Shown: positions 62,893-64,000 of the stretch, piece after piece | Layout of the letters: each line of letters begins with the position of its first letter | How positions within the stretch are numbered: the stretch's first letter is position 1 | Assembly (NCBI RefSeq): GCF_021390155.1 | Contig: NZ_CP089985.1 | Coordinates: forward strand, 2,491,001 to 2,555,000 | Length of the DNA stretch: 64,000 nt | Reading direction: 5' to 3' | Origin: Pseudomonas sp. HN11 | GTDB lineage: Bacteria; Pseudomonadota; Gammaproteobacteria; Pseudomonadales; Pseudomonadaceae | Made by a program: the position numbers and the translations under genes | The notes under the pieces: model-generated | What the model was told of the DNA's origin: nothing | Seen by the model: the letters and a program-made list of their open reading frames with translations, nothing else | The model's database searches: none

Positions 62893-64000
62893 ATGCTCGC
62901 TCAAGCGACTGTCTCGCAGCCTCCCGGTATCCAGCCAGTTGAGTTGGAAGAACCCTACCTGTTGGAAATCGTCAATGTCAGTAAAGGCTTTCCCGGTGTC
63001 GTAGCCCTGGCCGACGTGCAACTGCGTGTGCGCCCCGGCACGGTGCTGGCGCTGATGGGGGAGAATGGTGCAGGCAAGTCGACGTTGATGAAAATCATCG
63101 CCGGTATCTATCAACCCGACGCCGGACAGATACGCCTGCGTGGCAAGCCTATCAAATTCGAAACACCCCTGGCGGCCCAGAAGGCCGGGATCGCGATGAT
63201 CCACCAGGAACTCAACCTGATGCCGCACATGAGCATCGCCGAGAACATCTGGATCGGCCGCGAACAACTCAACAGCCTGCACATGGTCAACCACCGCGAA
63301 ATGCACCGCTGCACCGCCCAATTGCTGGCGCGCCTGCGCATCAACCTGGACCCCGAGGAACAGGTGGGCAACCTGAGCATCGCCGAGCGGCAAATGGTCG
63401 AGATTGCCAAGGCCGTGTCCTACGACTCCGACATCCTGATCATGGATGAGCCGACATCGGCCATTACCGAAAAGGAAGTGGCCCATCTGTTTTCGATCAT
63501 TGCCGACCTCAAGTCCCAGGGCAAAGGCATCGTCTACATCACCCACAAAATGAACGAAGTGTTTGCCATCGCCGATGAAGTGGCGGTGTTCCGCGACGGC
63601 CACTACATCGGCCTGCAACGCGCCGACAGCATGAACAGCGACAGCCTGATCTCGATGATGGTCGGCCGCGAACTGAGCCAGCTGTTCCCGGTGCGGGAGA
63701 CGCCCATCGGCGACCTGTTGCTGACCGTGCGAAATCTGACGCTGGACGGCGTGTTCAAGGACGTGTCGTTCGACCTGCACGCTGGCGAAATCCTCGGCAT
63801 CGCCGGCCTGATGGGCTCGGGCCGTACCAACGTGGCGGAAACCATTTTCGGCATCACCCCCAGCAGCAGCGGCCAGATCACCCTGGATGGCAAGGCGGTG
63901 CGCATCACTGACCCGCACATGGCCATCGAGAAAGGCTTCGCCCTGTTGACCGAGGACCGCAAGCTCAGTGGCCTGTTCCCGTGCCTGTCGGTGCTGGAAA
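62893..64000 (+). CDS. Sugar ABC transporter ATP-binding protein (3' partial)
   Basis: The frame is open from the ATG at 62893 to the window edge (369 codons), so the gene continues outside. It is an RbsA/MglA-type protein with duplicated ATPase domains. The first has Walker [10 protein letters not shown] (near residue 56), the variant signature [14 protein letters not shown] and Walker [12 protein letters not shown]. The second begins at about 280 with [12 protein letters not shown] in place of a normal P-loop, as is usual for the second domain of this family. It follows the inositol-type binding protein by 65 bases, and a permease gene is expected next. Confidence 0.92.
   Translation, partial: MLAQATVSQPPGIQPVELEEPYLLEIVNVSKGFPGVVALADVQLRVRPGTVLALMGENGAGKSTLMKIIAGIYQPDAGQIRLRGKPIKFETPLAAQKAGIAMIHQELNLMPHMSIAENIWIGREQLNSLHMVNHREMHRCTAQLLARLRINLDPEEQVGNLSIAERQMVEIAKAVSYDSDILIMDEPTSAITEKEVAHLFSIIADLKSQGKGIVYITHKMNEVFAIADEVAVFRDGHYIGLQRADSMNSDSLISMMVGRELSQLFPVRETPIGDLLLTVRNLTLDGVFKDVSFDLHAGEILGIAGLMGSGRTNVAETIFGITPSSSGQITLDGKAVRITDPHMAIEKGFALLTEDRKLSGLFPCLSVLE

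Noticed and set aside
62254..63918. 554-codon minus-strand frame
   Set aside because: Antisense to the binding protein and ABC ATPase, both with firm motifs.

Overview
The window is about 64 kb of GC-rich chromosome from a fluorescent Pseudomonas, most likely the P. fluorescens group; I cannot name the species. The reasons are a lipopeptide-type NRPS end followed by macA/macB and a LuxR gene, an mdeR-mdeA pair closely matching P. putida, REP/REPIN palindromes with the GTGGGAGCGGGC core, and dense LysR/AraC regulators. No rRNA, tRNA or CRISPR array was found.

Layout. 1-8957: the last module (C-A-T-TE-TE) of an NRPS whose start lies outside the window, then macA and macB, and a convergent LuxR-type regulator. 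This is the usual 3' end of a cyclic lipopeptide locus. 9100-10929: methionine gamma-lyase (mdeA) and its divergent Lrp-type regulator (mdeR). 11677-14743: an operon of an ABM-domain membrane protein, a YtcJ-like amidohydrolase and a YcaC-like hydrolase. 14924-25731: a sulfur-scavenging block. It holds a six-gene minus-strand operon (thiol dioxygenase, four-domain rhodanese, SsuA-like binding protein, LLM flavin monooxygenase, acyl-CoA-dehydrogenase-like enzyme, frameshifted 2-hydroxyacid dehydrogenase), a divergent LysR, a class II aldolase and an SsuD-like monooxygenase. 26110-34275: a small secreted repeat protein, a pirin, a GlxA-type regulator, two convergent paralogous winged-helix/ATPase regulators, and AraC and LysR genes. 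34299-35670: an intact IS256-family element. 35835-39410: an AhpD-like protein, a TonB-dependent receptor and an AraC regulator. 39551-43310: a polyamine set (glutamylpolyamine ligase, PotF-like binding protein, PuuB-like oxidase). 43342-46608: LysR, aldo/keto reductase, SDR and SRPBCC genes. 46745-50094: a two-component system, then a membrane protein and a 23-residue peptide behind a candidate sigma-54 promoter. 50769-51656: a low-GC orphan. 51753-64000: the myo-inositol catabolic cluster (iolR, iolC, iolE, iolB, iolI-like, iolD, iolG, Gfo/Idh oxidoreductase) and the start of its ABC importer, running off the window.

The most unusual structure is a pair of roughly 600-bp elements (4410-5010 and 10946-11571) with perfect 12-bp terminal inverted repeats (TACATATCCGTT). 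Each carries a Y-shaped double hairpin whose outer stem differs between copies yet still pairs. A third, solo arm is split by the IS256 element. At all three sites the plus strand switches from G-rich to C-rich across the element although the genes on both sides run in the same direction. Other points of note are IolR-type TGGAA-N6-TTCCA operators in front of both iolC and the inositol importer, a single-base frameshift that removes the catalytic His of a dehydrogenase, a secreted protein made of five 13-residue repeats, and an orphan protein with two similar halves.

All reading was by eye. Family names rest on recognised motifs, not on searches.
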